Positions 10,129 to 19,675 of a stretch of 43,321 bases of DNA are shown in pieces. Below the pieces are notes generated by a model. It was not told where the DNA came from. It saw nothing but the letters and a program-made list of their open reading frames with translations, and did no database searches. The stretch comes from an uncultured Verrucomicrobiota bacterium. GTDB taxonomy: Bacteria; Verrucomicrobiota; Verrucomicrobiia; Limisphaerales; CAIMTB01. The DNA lies in assembly GCA_903844265.1 (NCBI GenBank), contig CAIMTB010000201.1:1-43321 (forward strand), given 5' to 3'. The stretch's first letter is position 1, and each line of letters starts with the position of its first letter. Position numbers and translations under genes: made by a program.

Positions 10129-10134
10129 TAACGT
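10129..10134 (+). promoter_or_regulatory. candidate -10 hexamer TAACGT for mutS
   Basis: TAACGT lies 8 nt before the mutS GTG with no Shine-Dalgarno between, so a transcript from it would be nearly leaderless. The -35 region (10106-10111, TTCGCC) is weak. The assignment is an inference from spacing and from similar hexamers at other starts in the window. Confidence 0.35.
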
Positions 10135-10142
10135 CGCGCCCC

Positions 10143-12758
10143 GTGTCTTCCGACCCCCAGCTCTCGCCCATGATGGCGCAGTACCAACGCATCAAGGGCG
10201 GGTTGCCTGCGGACGCGCTGCTGCTTTTCCGGCTCGGGGATTTCTACGAATTGTTCTTCGAGGACGCCCGGCGCGGCTCGGTCATCCTCAATCTTGCGCT
10301 CACGAAGCGGCAGGATGTCCCGATGTGCGGCCTGCCGTTCCATGCGGCGCAAGGTTACATCGCCCGCCTGCTGAAGGCGGGTTATAAGGTCGCCGTCTGC
10401 GACCAGACCGAGGAAGCCAAGCCAGGAAAACTCGTCAACCGCGAGGTCACGCAGATCCTCAGTCCCGGCACCCATTTCGACGAGCGCATGCTCGCGGCCG
10501 AGCGGAACAATTATCTCGCCGCGGTGTGCGCAGCCGACGGGCGGCTCGGGCTCGCCCTCGTGGATCTCACGACAGGCTCGTTCCGGGTCACGGAGTTCCC
10601 GGACGAATCGGCGTTGCTGGGCGAGCTCGACCGGGTGCGGCCCGCCGAGGTTGTTTTTCCTGGGGAAAACGCGCGTCTCGTGGAGGTGCTGAAGTCGGCG
10701 CCGGGCGTCGTTCATCCACACGAAGACTGGGTGTTCGCGTCCGAGGCCGCGGTTTTCTCGCTGAAGGAACACTTTGGCGTCGCGTCCCTGGACGGTTACG
10801 GGCTTGCCGGGCGCGCTGCGGCGACGGGGGCTGCGGGCGGCGTGCTGCATTACCTGACGCAACATCTCCGGCGGGACGTCGCGCAACTGACCGGGCTGAA
10901 CTTCTACGAGACATCCCAGTTTCTCCATGTCGATGCCGCGTCGCTCCGGAACCTGGAGGTCCTTGAGCCCCAGCACCGCGATGTGCCTGGAGCGAAGTCG
11001 CTCTTCAACGCGCTGCAACGAACCTCCACGCCGATGGGCGCGCGTTTGTTGCGCGACTGGCTGAGCCAGCCGCTCTCCGACGTCACGGCCATCGTCTGCC
11101 GGCAGGATGCCGTTGAAACATTCCTCGCCTCGCCGGTGTCGCTCGAGGCGTTCCGCGCCCAACTGCGTGAGGTCCGGGATCTTGAGCGCACGCTGGGTCG
11201 TCTGGGTGCGGGTTCAGGGACCGGACGTGACCTGGTGGCGTTGCGTCTCGCGCTCGAGCAGGTGCCGTCGATCCGGGCCACCCTCTCGGAAGCGGTCGCC
11301 TCGTGCATGGCCGTGGGCGCAGAGGATTCGGAACCCCCGTTGCTGGCCGCTCTGGGCGCGGTGCTCGAGGCCGAGCCTGCCCTCGTGGAACTGGTCGCCC
11401 GGGCGGTGGTCGATGAACCGCCTGCAGGGCTGCGCGAAGGCGGCGTGATCCGGGATGGGTTTCATCCCGAACTCGACGACCTTCGACGGGCCCAGCGCGA
11501 CGGTCAGGACTGGATCGCCCGGTTGCAACAGCAGGAGATCGAGCGGACCGGCATTCCCTCGCTGAAAATCCGGTTCAATTCCGTCTTCGGTTATTTCATC
11601 GAGGTGACCAGGTCCAACCTCGACCGTGTCCCGCAGGATTACCATCGTAAGCAGACGGTGGCGAACGGCGAGCGCTTCGTGACGCCCGCGCTGAAGGAGA
11701 TGGAGTCGAAGATCCTCGGGGCCGAGGAACGCGCGCTGAAGCTCGAGGTCGCGTTGTTCCAGGAGGTCCGGGAGCAGGTCCTTCTGCGCCTGCGATCCAT
11801 CCAGTCGACGGCTGCGGCGTTGGCCCAGCTGGACGTGCTGGCCGGGTTTGCGGAGATGGCGCGCGTTTCGGGCCATGTTCGGCCGGTGATCTCCGACGAT
11901 GGCGTCCTGGTGATCGTGGAGGGCCGTCATCCCGTGCTCGAGCAGTCGATGGGAGGCGATCCGTTTGTACCCAACGACACGGACCTCGACGTGGCGGTCG
12001 GGCAGATTGCGCTGATCACCGGCCCCAACATGGCGGGGAAGAGCACCTACATCCGCCAGGTGGCGCTCCTGGCGTTGCTCGCCCATACCGGCGCGTTTCT
12101 CCCGGCGAAGCAGGCCCGCATCGGGCTCGTCGACCGCATCTTCACGAGGATCGGGGCGAGCGACAATCTCGCGCGCGGCCAGTCGACGTTCATGGTCGAG
12201 ATGAGCGAGACGGCGAACATCCTCAACAACGCCACCCGCCGGAGCCTCGTGATCCTCGATGAGATCGGCCGCGGCACGAGCACCTTCGACGGTCTCAGTC
12301 TCGCGTGGTCGATCGTCGAGTATCTGCACCATGCCGTGGGGGCGCGCACCCTGTTCGCCACGCATTACCACGAGCTCACGGAACTCGCCGGCCGACTGCC
12401 GCGCCTGCGGAATTTCAACGTCGCCGTCCGTGAATGGAACGACCAGATCGTGTTCCTCCACAAGATCGTCCCCGGCGGCAGCGACAAGAGCTACGGCATC
12501 CAGGTGGCCCGGCTTGCGGGCGTTCCAGGCAGGGTGGTCGAGCGCGCCAAGCACATCCTGCGCGTGCTGGAGGAGGCGGAACTCGACCTGCAGCGCGTTG
12601 CGGGATCGGACCCGTCGGTGGAGTCCCAACCCCAACCTCCGGGTGACCCGATCGGGCCGCTCGCAACTCCGGCCCAACGCCGCAATCCCCGCCAGCGAGC
12701 CGAGCGCGAGAAACTCCGGCGTCTCGAGACCTCGGGGCAGCTGGATCTGTTCGGTTGA
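10143..12758 (+). CDS. mutS: DNA mismatch repair protein MutS
   Basis: A full-length 871-residue MutS, which recognises base mismatches and small loops in newly replicated DNA and recruits MutL using ATP. The mismatch-contacting Phe-x-Glu motif is present as F34-Y35-E36 in GDFYELFF. Connector, lever and clamp regions follow. The ABC-type ATPase has Walker A GPNMAGKST at 627-635, Walker B with LVILDEIGRGTSTFDG, and the H-loop region FATHYHELTEL. The GTG start at 10143 leaves only nine residues before the conserved MMAQYQRIK, the usual distance. The last 50 residues after the ATPase are a proline-rich linker and a short basic C-terminal tail. It stands alone, convergent with the next gene. Confidence 0.98.
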   Translation: MSSDPQLSPMMAQYQRIKGGLPADALLLFRLGDFYELFFEDARRGSVILNLALTKRQDVPMCGLPFHAAQGYIARLLKAGYKVAVCDQTEEAKPGKLVNREVTQILSPGTHFDERMLAAERNNYLAAVCAADGRLGLALVDLTTGSFRVTEFPDESALLGELDRVRPAEVVFPGENARLVEVLKSAPGVVHPHEDWVFASEAAVFSLKEHFGVASLDGYGLAGRAAATGAAGGVLHYLTQHLRRDVAQLTGLNFYETSQFLHVDAASLRNLEVLEPQHRDVPGAKSLFNALQRTSTPMGARLLRDWLSQPLSDVTAIVCRQDAVETFLASPVSLEAFRAQLREVRDLERTLGRLGAGSGTGRDLVALRLALEQVPSIRATLSEAVASCMAVGAEDSEPPLLAALGAVLEAEPALVELVARAVVDEPPAGLREGGVIRDGFHPELDDLRRAQRDGQDWIARLQQQEIERTGIPSLKIRFNSVFGYFIEVTRSNLDRVPQDYHRKQTVANGERFVTPALKEMESKILGAEERALKLEVALFQEVREQVLLRLRSIQSTAAALAQLDVLAGFAEMARVSGHVRPVISDDGVLVIVEGRHPVLEQSMGGDPFVPNDTDLDVAVGQIALITGPNMAGKSTYIRQVALLALLAHTGAFLPAKQARIGLVDRIFTRIGASDNLARGQSTFMVEMSETANILNNATRRSLVILDEIGRGTSTFDGLSLAWSIVEYLHHAVGARTLFATHYHELTELAGRLPRLRNFNVAVREWNDQIVFLHKIVPGGSDKSYGIQVARLAGVPGRVVERAKHILRVLEEAELDLQRVAGSDPSVESQPQPPGDPIGPLATPAQRRNPRQRAEREKLRRLETSGQLDLFG

Positions 12759-12789
12759 GCTCCCTCCTCAGCCGGGTGCGGGTTGAAGT

Positions 12790-15700
12790 TCATTTGAGCC
12801 CGGCGAGAAATTCAACCAGGTCCCGCAGGTCACGGCGCGGCACGATTTCACCGAGGCCTTCCGGCATGGCTGACAACCCTCGGCGGCGATCGGTGATCAT
12901 CGATTTCTCGAGACGAACCTCACCCGCGTCGACGGTGGCGAGGACCAGTCTGTCGTCGTCTTCGCTGCGCACCGTGCCTGCGAATTCCCGGCCGTCCTTC
13001 AGCGCCAGCAGAACGTTGTCGAAGCCCTGGGCGATCTGGGCGTTGGGGAGGAGGATGGACTCAAGGAGGTAACGGCGGTCGCGGCGTGTGGCGATCCCGT
13101 CAAGTGCCGGGCCCACGATGCCGCCTTCGCCTCGGATCTTGTGGCAGCGGGAACACTGCGTCTCCGGTTTCTCGAAAAACACGGATCGACCGCGGGCGGA
13201 GTCACCGCCCACGAGGAGTTCACGGGAAGCGGCCATAACATCCCCATGCGGAAGAGCCGCGTCACGGCGTTCAAGAAAAGTGCGAATGGCGGGATCATCG
13301 TTGTGCCGTCGTGCCGCCTCGGTGAGTTCGAACTCGAGTTCAGGGGCCAACCTTCCCCGCCCACTTCGGTCCATCGCATCGCGCAGGGGGGGCAAGGCGT
13401 CAGCGGAGGTCATCCGGCCAAGCGCCCCGAGAGCAGCCTGGCCAAGGCGGACTGCGGTCGGTGCCGGCGTGGGTTGCTCAAGGATCTGACCAAGCTTTTC
13501 CGCGAGCAACAACGCTCCCTGCGATCCCTCGAGTCGATCGAGGTAAGGGAACGCGGCGGCTTGAAGTTCGCCGTCGGCGTCGGCCAGCGCCGTGACGAGC
13601 GCCGATGTGAGCAGCGGCGACTGGAGCGAGGCGAGGGCGGACGGCACTCGTCGGCGAAGCGGGGCGTGGGCCCTGGGATCGTTGAGGCGCGCGAGGACGA
13701 GAGGCGCGGCGCTGGTGATGCGAAGCTTCACAGCCGCGTCGAGCGCGGCGAGGGCGACCTCGGAATCCGCGTCGACCAGGATCGCGTCGAGATACGGCCG
13801 CAGTATCCGGCGGGCGAGGTCGGCCGAACGCGGTGGCAGGGGACGCCACAGTCCGACGACGCGATCGAACCAGCCTGGCCAATCCTCCGGGTTGATGCTC
13901 GGCACCGCTCCGTGATTCGGGTCCGCCTTCGGAAAGAACGGAACGTTCCCCGGCGAGGCGGCGGGCACTTCCCACGAACCCAGCAGGAACAGGGCCTCCG
14001 CGCGCAAGCCGGGGGAGATGTCCAACGCCCCGCGCCTGGAGCTTGAGGCGAATTCAGCAAGCGCCACGGCGTTGGTGTCCTGGCCAATCCGGAAATGCGC
14101 GTTCAGCGAACGAAGCAGGACCTGGTCCCGGGCGGGTCTCGCGACGGGGCCGTTGGTTGGTAGCATCGGTGGACTACCCATGTAATTCCGGGGCTGCAGG
14201 GCCAGCGCGTGGCGATCGCCCCAGGCGTGGACGGCAGGCTCATTCAACAGGGAGGCCAAGGCTGGATAAGCCTCGGGAATGGGGACGTCGTTGATCGCCC
14301 GCGCCGCCTCAAGCATCAGGCGCGGGTCCGGGTCGGAGAGGAAGTTCGAGATCTCGGACGCCCCGGCTCGACGGAGGGCGGACAATCCAGCGCGTCGGGA
14401 AAGGACGAACAACTCCGGTTGGTGGCGTCGAGTCGCGACGTGTTGGGCGATCTCGCGCGGTGAGAGCGGAGTCATGGCGAAGGCCAGCGAGAATCGCTCG
14501 AAAGGGTCGTCGTCGACCGCGACCTGATGCGCCGCACCGATGGCGGACATGAAGGCGTCGTAGTCGTCGAGGACGACATCGAGGAGGCCAAGCCGCTGCG
14601 CCTCGGCGGTCGTGTGGGTGGCACCGGCGATCCGCCAGAGCAGGCGCTGGCGCGCCGGGACGAGGATCGCCTCCCGATGGGCCGGCGCAGCCATCCTGGC
14701 CGCGGCGATGCGGGCCTCGAAACGCACGCGGTCGCCTGGAACGGTGCGCTCAAGGTTGATGCCCACGGCCTTCCGGTGATTCACCGCACTGAAATCGCCG
14801 AGAACGCGCAACGCCTGGATGCGGGTGTCGGCGTCAACATCGGTCGCCGCGTCATCCACGGCCGCGAGTTCGTCGCCGTAAAGCAACGACCCGTTCGGGG
14901 GATGGCGTCGCAGGATCTGGCCCATCGCCCAAAGCGCATGTCGGCGGGCCGCAACTTCCGACGCGTCCCGGATCACCCCGGACAGTGCTCGGAGCGAGGC
15001 CGGCCCGCGGTCCGCGAGTTCGTGCTGCGCGGCGATTCGAACACGATAATCCTGGTGTCCGAGCAGGGCCAGGAGGTGGGCGTCACCCTTTTTCGCGAGG
15101 CCGTCGCGAAGAATCTCGTAGACAGCGCCGGTCAGGTCGACGGAGGTCTTCGGTGCAGCAGGGCCGATCCATCCAGTGGTGAATACGAAATCGGGGGTGA
15201 TCCGGTAGATGCGTCCGCGTTTTGGCATTTCCCAGCCGGCAACCCAGTCGAGCACGTAAAGCGCCCCATCGGGTCCGAACTCGACGTCGGTGGGCCAGCA
15301 GTTCCAGAGCAGCTTCTGCTTCTCATCCACGCGGAAGGTGGCACCCCTCGACCGCAGGCTGAAGGACCAGATTCCCCCCGGGAAATCGCAGTGAATGAAT
15401 CGTCCGTTGAAGCGGCCTCCAAAACCGGTGCCCGGGTAGAACGTGAGGCCCGCAGGTCCCTGGGAAACCGAGCCTGCGAGCGGCAGCGTGCCATCGAGAT
15501 CCCCGCGCCAGAGGCCCTCGTTCACCCACGGCCCAAAACCCTTCATGTGCTGATAACTCACGCGCCATCCGTAGTCACCCCCCTCGACAAGATGAAGCAC
15601 ACGGCAGTCGTCCGCGCCTGCGGTGTCATTGTCCACCGTGAACAGGTTTCCCGCGTCGTCGAAGGTGAGTTCCTGCGGGTTGCGAAGGCCGACGCAGAAG

Positions 15701-16518
15701 ATCTGCAGGTCACGTCCGTCGGGTTCGCAACGAAGAACGCCACCGGTGTCGGGGACATCGAGGAGAAGGCCCTCGCGATTGGTGACGCAGATGCCTCGGT
15801 CGCCGAAGCTCATGTAGACGCGACCCTCGGGACCGAGGGTGAGGCCGTGGAGATCGTGGCCTGTCACGCCTATGTGGACGCCGAAGCCGGTGGCCAAGGC
15901 TCCACGCGTGGCCCCGGCGGTGGTGACGGACGCCGGGTCGCCGGGCGTGAGTCGCCAAAGATTCGGGATATTCGCGAACCAGACGTTGGTTCCCCTTGCG
16001 AGAACTCCCGCGGCGGTGCCATCGGCAACGGATTGGAAACCGGTCGCGAACACGTCGCTGGAGTCGGCGCGATGGGAGCCGGTGGTATCCGCAACGCGCC
16101 TGACGATCTCGGAGTCGCGAGTGAGCAGGGTGACGTTGGTGGAGAACCGGTTCGTCAGGAACCGCACGCGGTCTCCGACGGTGCGGAAGCTGAGGTCATT
16201 GAGGAGCCAGGGTGTGTTCTGGGTGATGTCGAGGATGCTGATGCCGAAGCGATGGGTCTCGGCGATGTAGGCGGTGACGGGTTGGTCCGTTGCCGCGGAT
16301 GCCGCGAGGGCAGGGCCCGGCACCAGACTGAAGGCAACGGGGTTTTCGAGCTGCGGCTCGGCCGCCCAGACCTCGAGCTTCAGGCCTGGCGCGAGTTGAA
16401 ACTTGCGGGCGTCAGACTCGGCTTGAACGAAGCTGTTGCTTGAGGCGGAGTGCTGGGCGGCGACGGCCGTTGTCAGGCAAGCAACTAGAGCGAGGAGAAG
16501 GCTCACGATCCGGATCAC
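12790..16518 (-). CDS. large secreted dehydrogenase/HEAT/heme-binding protein (PVC type)
   Basis: A 1242-residue exported protein from the GTG at 16518, chosen because a signal peptide begins immediately (VIRIVSLLLALVACLTTAVAA). The longer open frame upstream is low-complexity and covers the intergenic hairpins. Residues about 40-490 form a beta-propeller of the PVC putative membrane-bound dehydrogenase family, related to PQQ-dependent sugar dehydrogenases (for example ITPDFVF near its end). Residues about 500-1080 are HEAT-like helical repeats. The C-terminus is the Planctomycetes-type heme-binding domain with CSRCH at 1122-1126, then GPALDGIATRRDRRYLLESIL. It probably transfers electrons from a substrate, perhaps a sugar, to the cytochrome domain in the periplasm. 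The substrate is unknown. It is divergent from the GH29 fucosidase. Confidence 0.88.
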   Translation of the reverse strand: MIRIVSLLLALVACLTTAVAAQHSASSNSFVQAESDARKFQLAPGLKLEVWAAEPQLENPVAFSLVPGPALAASAATDQPVTAYIAETHRFGISILDITQNTPWLLNDLSFRTVGDRVRFLTNRFSTNVTLLTRDSEIVRRVADTTGSHRADSSDVFATGFQSVADGTAAGVLARGTNVWFANIPNLWRLTPGDPASVTTAGATRGALATGFGVHIGVTGHDLHGLTLGPEGRVYMSFGDRGICVTNREGLLLDVPDTGGVLRCEPDGRDLQIFCVGLRNPQELTFDDAGNLFTVDNDTAGADDCRVLHLVEGGDYGWRVSYQHMKGFGPWVNEGLWRGDLDGTLPLAGSVSQGPAGLTFYPGTGFGGRFNGRFIHCDFPGGIWSFSLRSRGATFRVDEKQKLLWNCWPTDVEFGPDGALYVLDWVAGWEMPKRGRIYRITPDFVFTTGWIGPAAPKTSVDLTGAVYEILRDGLAKKGDAHLLALLGHQDYRVRIAAQHELADRGPASLRALSGVIRDASEVAARRHALWAMGQILRRHPPNGSLLYGDELAAVDDAATDVDADTRIQALRVLGDFSAVNHRKAVGINLERTVPGDRVRFEARIAAARMAAPAHREAILVPARQRLLWRIAGATHTTAEAQRLGLLDVVLDDYDAFMSAIGAAHQVAVDDDPFERFSLAFAMTPLSPREIAQHVATRRHQPELFVLSRRAGLSALRRAGASEISNFLSDPDPRLMLEAARAINDVPIPEAYPALASLLNEPAVHAWGDRHALALQPRNYMGSPPMLPTNGPVARPARDQVLLRSLNAHFRIGQDTNAVALAEFASSSRRGALDISPGLRAEALFLLGSWEVPAASPGNVPFFPKADPNHGAVPSINPEDWPGWFDRVVGLWRPLPPRSADLARRILRPYLDAILVDADSEVALAALDAAVKLRITSAAPLVLARLNDPRAHAPLRRRVPSALASLQSPLLTSALVTALADADGELQAAAFPYLDRLEGSQGALLLAEKLGQILEQPTPAPTAVRLGQAALGALGRMTSADALPPLRDAMDRSGRGRLAPELEFELTEAARRHNDDPAIRTFLERRDAALPHGDVMAASRELLVGGDSARGRSVFFEKPETQCSRCHKIRGEGGIVGPALDGIATRRDRRYLLESILLPNAQIAQGFDNVLLALKDGREFAGTVRSEDDDRLVLATVDAGEVRLEKSMITDRRRGLSAMPEGLGEIVPRRDLRDLVEFLAGLK

Positions 16519-16544
16519 CCCGGATTGTTGGCCCGAGGATTCCC

Positions 16545-16674
16545 GGGGCGCGAGCCCCTTGGAGGGTGTCGGTCCCTCGACCGTGCATCCACAAGTGGTG
16601 GGGCAGGGCGATCTCTCCGAGGGCGCCGCGCCTTGGTGCGCCGGCAAAGGACGGCGCGCAGCGGAGTGCGCGCC
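16545..16674. repeat. intergenic GC hairpins between the heme protein and fucosidase genes
   Basis: The 203-nt divergent intergenic region holds two clear stem-loops. GGGGC/GCCCC around a GCGA loop lies at 16545-16558. A perfect 8-bp stem GGCGCGCA/TGCGCGCC with loop GCGGAG lies at 16653-16674. The second looks like a dispersed intergenic palindrome. It could equally be a transcript-processing structure of the fucosidase leader. A copy elsewhere in the genome would be needed to call it a repeat family. Confidence 0.4.
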
Positions 16675-16721
16675 CCCTCCGGCGTTGTGCCCACGGCCGC
16701 GGGGAGGTAAGTCTGTCGGCC

Positions 16722-18206
16722 ATGCAACGCCCCTTCCAACGTCTTCATCGCATCCTCATCGCGAGTCTCGCGTGGGCGGCTGCGGCGACGTGTCTCCCGA
16801 GCACGCAGGCCGCGACCGCCCCGACACCGTACGGACCCGTTCCCACGGCACGCCAACTCCAGTGGCATGACATGGAGTTCTACGGATTCCTTCATTTCAC
16901 CGTGAACACCTTCACCGACAAGGAATGGGGCTACGGCGACGAGAAGGAGTCCGTCTTCAACCCGACCGATTTCGACGCCGACCAGATCGTGCGTGCGGGC
17001 AAGGCGGCGGGGATGAAGGGGTTGATCCTGACCGCCAAGCATCACGATGGTTTTTGTCTCTGGCCCTCGAAGTACACCGAGCACTCGGTGAAGAACTCCC
17101 CGTGGAAGGGCGGGCAAGGGGACGTGGTGCGCGAGATCTCAGCGGCGTGCAAGAAGCACGGGCTCCGGTTCGGGGTCTACCTTTCGCCGTGGGACCGCAA
17201 CCACAAGGACTACGGTCGTCCGGCCTACATCGAGTACTATCGCAACCAGCTGCGTGAGCTGCTGACCAGTTACGGCGACATCTTCACCGTCTGGTTCGAC
17301 GGGGCGAACGGCGGCGATGGTTTCTACGGGGGGGCGAAGGAGAAGCGGCAGATTGACAACCGGACCTTCTACGACTGGCCGAACACCTGGTCCATCGTGC
17401 GTCAGCTGCAGCCGATGGCCTCGATGTTCAGCGATGCGGGCCCGGATTTCCGGTGGGTTGGCAACGAGAACGGGACTGCGGGCGACCCGTGTTGGGCGAC
17501 GCTGAACATGGCCCGTCCCGACCGCCATCCCGGCGGCACCAGCGAAGGACTGACTTCCGGCGAGCGGCCTGGCACCGCGTGGATGCCGGCCGAGTGCGAC
17601 GTCTCGATCCGGCCCGGTTGGTTCTACCATGCGGCGGACGACGCCCGCGTGAAGAAGCCCGCGGAGCTTCTGGACATCTACTACCGCTCGGTGGGGCGCG
17701 GGGCGTGCCTGAACCTGAACCTGCCGCCGGATCGCCGGGGTCGGATCCATGACAACGACCTCGCGTCGCTGGGGGAATTCCGCCGCATCCTGGATGCGAC
17801 CTTCGCGAAGGACTTTGCGAAGGGCGCGAAGATCACCGCGAGCGAGGTTCGCGGTGGGGCCAGCGCCTATGCGGCGAAGCATCTCACCGATGGGAAACGC
17901 GGCACGTACTGGACGACCGAGGACGGCACGGTCGCGTCGGAAGTCACGGTGGCGTTGAAGAAGGCCGAGACGTTCAACGTGGTTTCGCTGCGTGAATTCC
18001 TGCCGCTGGGCCAGCGCGTGGACGTCTTCGCGCTCGATCAATGGAGCAACGGGGCGTGGACCGAATTCGCCAAGGGCACGAGCATCGGGAACCGCCGTCT
18101 CATCCGGCTTCCCAAGAAGATCACGACGGAGCAGGTCAGGCTCCGGATCGTGAAGGCCTCGGCGTCACCGGCGATCACCGAACTGGGCCTCTATGCCGAG
18201 CCCTGA
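16722..18206 (+). CDS. secreted alpha-L-fucosidase, GH29
   Basis: A 494-residue exported glycoside hydrolase, starting at the ATG at 16722 behind GGGGAGGTAA (11 nt spacing). The signal peptide ends near STQA|AT. The GH29 catalytic barrel shows the family motifs LTAKHHDGFCLWPS (104-117), YLSPWDRN (153-160) and VWFDGANG, whose D193 is the expected nucleophile. A discoidin-like (F5/8 type C) carbohydrate-binding domain fills the C-terminus (about 370-494, starting KITASEVRGG). GH29 enzymes release alpha-linked L-fucose from glycans, with retention of configuration. The open frame continues upstream of 16722 without a signal peptide, so that extension is rejected. It is divergent from the dehydrogenase/heme protein, which might act on released sugars, though this is only an inference from neighbourhood. 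Confidence 0.93.
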   Translation: MQRPFQRLHRILIASLAWAAAATCLPSTQAATAPTPYGPVPTARQLQWHDMEFYGFLHFTVNTFTDKEWGYGDEKESVFNPTDFDADQIVRAGKAAGMKGLILTAKHHDGFCLWPSKYTEHSVKNSPWKGGQGDVVREISAACKKHGLRFGVYLSPWDRNHKDYGRPAYIEYYRNQLRELLTSYGDIFTVWFDGANGGDGFYGGAKEKRQIDNRTFYDWPNTWSIVRQLQPMASMFSDAGPDFRWVGNENGTAGDPCWATLNMARPDRHPGGTSEGLTSGERPGTAWMPAECDVSIRPGWFYHAADDARVKKPAELLDIYYRSVGRGACLNLNLPPDRRGRIHDNDLASLGEFRRILDATFAKDFAKGAKITASEVRGGASAYAAKHLTDGKRGTYWTTEDGTVASEVTVALKKAETFNVVSLREFLPLGQRVDVFALDQWSNGAWTEFAKGTSIGNRRLIRLPKKITTEQVRLRIVKASASPAITELGLYAEP

Positions 18207-18242
18207 GGCGCTCCGGGAGCATTCCCTGACGGGCCGATCCGC

Positions 18243-18902
18243 GTGAATCCCGCGGAGCCATTCACGGCGAGCCCGTACTTCGCGCTCCAGCATTTCGGCG
18301 TGGCCATCAGCGCCGTGGCCGGGGTGCTGGCGGCGCGGGGGCGCAGGGTGGATCTCTTCGGCGTGATGGTCCTGGCGCTGGTGACGGCGCTCGGGGGCGG
18401 AACAATCCGCGACATGTGCCTCGGTGCGACGCCGGTCTTCTGGATTGATGACTGGCGTTATGGGGCGAATTGCGTGGTGGTGGGAGTGGGGACGTTCTGG
18501 TTGATCCGGCAGATGGAGCCGTTGTTGAAGTATCTTGAGCTCGCCGACGCCTTCGCCCTGGCGTTGTTCACCATCGTGGGGACGAGCAAGAGCCTGGCTC
18601 TCGGGGCCAGCGGTCTCAGCGCGGTGGTGCTGGGGACGGTGACGGGCGTGGCGGGTGGGGTGCTCCGCGATGTGCTGCTGAACGAACTCCCCCTGGTGTT
18701 CCGGCCGGAGATCCGACTCTACGCGACGGCTGCGATCGCCGGGTCGACCGCCTTCACGCTGCTGCAGAAGTTCGTGCCGGGAACCGGTTGGCCAATGATC
18801 GCCGGGGTGTTGGTAACCCTCGGAATGCGACTCGCCGCCATCCGATGGTCGCTGTCGTTGCCGGTGTTCGAGGAGACGGATGGCGGGACCGGGAAGCAGT
18901 GA
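18243..18902 (+). CDS. TRIC / UPF0126 family membrane channel
   Basis: A 219-residue inner-membrane protein with about seven hydrophobic segments. It shows the duplicated UPF0126 signature, once as GGGTIRD (near residue 51) and again as GGVLRDVLL (about 140). These repeats are the pore-lining motifs of bacterial homologues of trimeric intracellular cation channels, which conduct K+ or Na+. The GTG start at 18243 is 36 nt after the fucosidase stop. The hydrophilic tail FEETDGGTGKQ is probably cytoplasmic. It converges with the nagB-like gene, with 22 nt between stops and no obvious terminator. Confidence 0.92.
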   Translation: MNPAEPFTASPYFALQHFGVAISAVAGVLAARGRRVDLFGVMVLALVTALGGGTIRDMCLGATPVFWIDDWRYGANCVVVGVGTFWLIRQMEPLLKYLELADAFALALFTIVGTSKSLALGASGLSAVVLGTVTGVAGGVLRDVLLNELPLVFRPEIRLYATAAIAGSTAFTLLQKFVPGTGWPMIAGVLVTLGMRLAAIRWSLSLPVFEETDGGTGKQ

Positions 18903-18924
18903 CGAACCCCGCAGTCCTTGGCAA

Positions 18925-19644
18925 CTACGGCACCCGGATTCGCGCCGCCGCCGCCGTATCGAGGAAGACGTGGGTGTCGGGATGTCGCTGAAGGAAGGAC
19001 GCCGGGCAGTCCGGCGAAGGCGTTCCTTCGATCATCGACCGCACGGCGTCGGCCTTGTGCGGACCGAAGGCCAGCAGCAGGACGCGCCGTGCCGCGAGGA
19101 GGGTCCTCAAACCGATGGTGACTCCCTGGTTCGGCGCATAATCCCCGTCGAACCATTTCCGGTTCGCCTCCGTCGAGACGGCCTCGAGGTCGAGAACCCG
19201 CGCGCCTGAGTCGGGCGTGCTGCCAGGCTCGTTGAACCCAAGATGGCCGTTCTGGCCGAGTCCGAGGATGACCACGTCGAGGCCGCCGCTGGAACGGAGG
19301 CGTTCCTCATGGGCGACGACGCTGGCCCGGGCTTGGGCGGGGTCGGGATCGAGGGTGAAAAAATTCGCGGACGGGATGTGCCAGGCCTCGGCCACGGTGC
19401 GGCGGAGCAGGCTGGCGCAGTTGCGCGGATCCGATGCCGGGACGCCCATGTACTCATCGAGCATGAACACGCGCAGACGATGGAGTGCGAGGCCGCGCCC
19501 GGCGATCAGCCCGTAGAGCGGGATCGGGGTGTTGCCCGCGGCGACCATGACGTTGCGGGTCGCGGGATCCACCAACCACGCGGCCAGCCTGTCAGCGGCG
19601 GCCGCGGTGGCGGTGGCGGGATCGTGATGGACGGACAGCTGCAT
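18925..19644 (-). CDS. glucosamine/galactosamine-6-phosphate isomerase family (NagB-like)
   Basis: A 239-residue soluble protein of the NagB/6-phosphogluconolactonase family. It has MVAAGNTPIPLYG (phosphate binding), LDEYMGV with the conserved Asp-Glu, and GLGQNGHLGFNEPGS with the catalytic His and Glu. In E. coli NagB the second motif reads NDGH. Here Asn replaces that Asp, as in many Gram-positive type NagB and in galactosamine-6-phosphate isomerases, so the exact hexosamine is uncertain. The reaction is amino-sugar phosphate to ketose phosphate plus ammonia. It lies 31 nt downstream of cimA on the same strand and probably shares its transcript, although the pathways are unrelated. Confidence 0.87.
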   Translation of the reverse strand: MQLSVHHDPATATAAAADRLAAWLVDPATRNVMVAAGNTPIPLYGLIAGRGLALHRLRVFMLDEYMGVPASDPRNCASLLRRTVAEAWHIPSANFFTLDPDPAQARASVVAHEERLRSSGGLDVVILGLGQNGHLGFNEPGSTPDSGARVLDLEAVSTEANRKWFDGDYAPNQGVTIGLRTLLAARRVLLLAFGPHKADAVRSMIEGTPSPDCPASFLQRHPDTHVFLDTAAAARIRVP

Positions 19645-19675
19645 CAGGGCGCGGGGAGGCGTGGATGGCGAGCGA

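Noticed and set aside
16440-16721. N-terminal extension of the fucosidase frame
   Set aside because: It lacks a signal peptide, overlaps the divergent gene and is broken by GC hairpins. The ATG at 16722 has an SD and a signal peptide.
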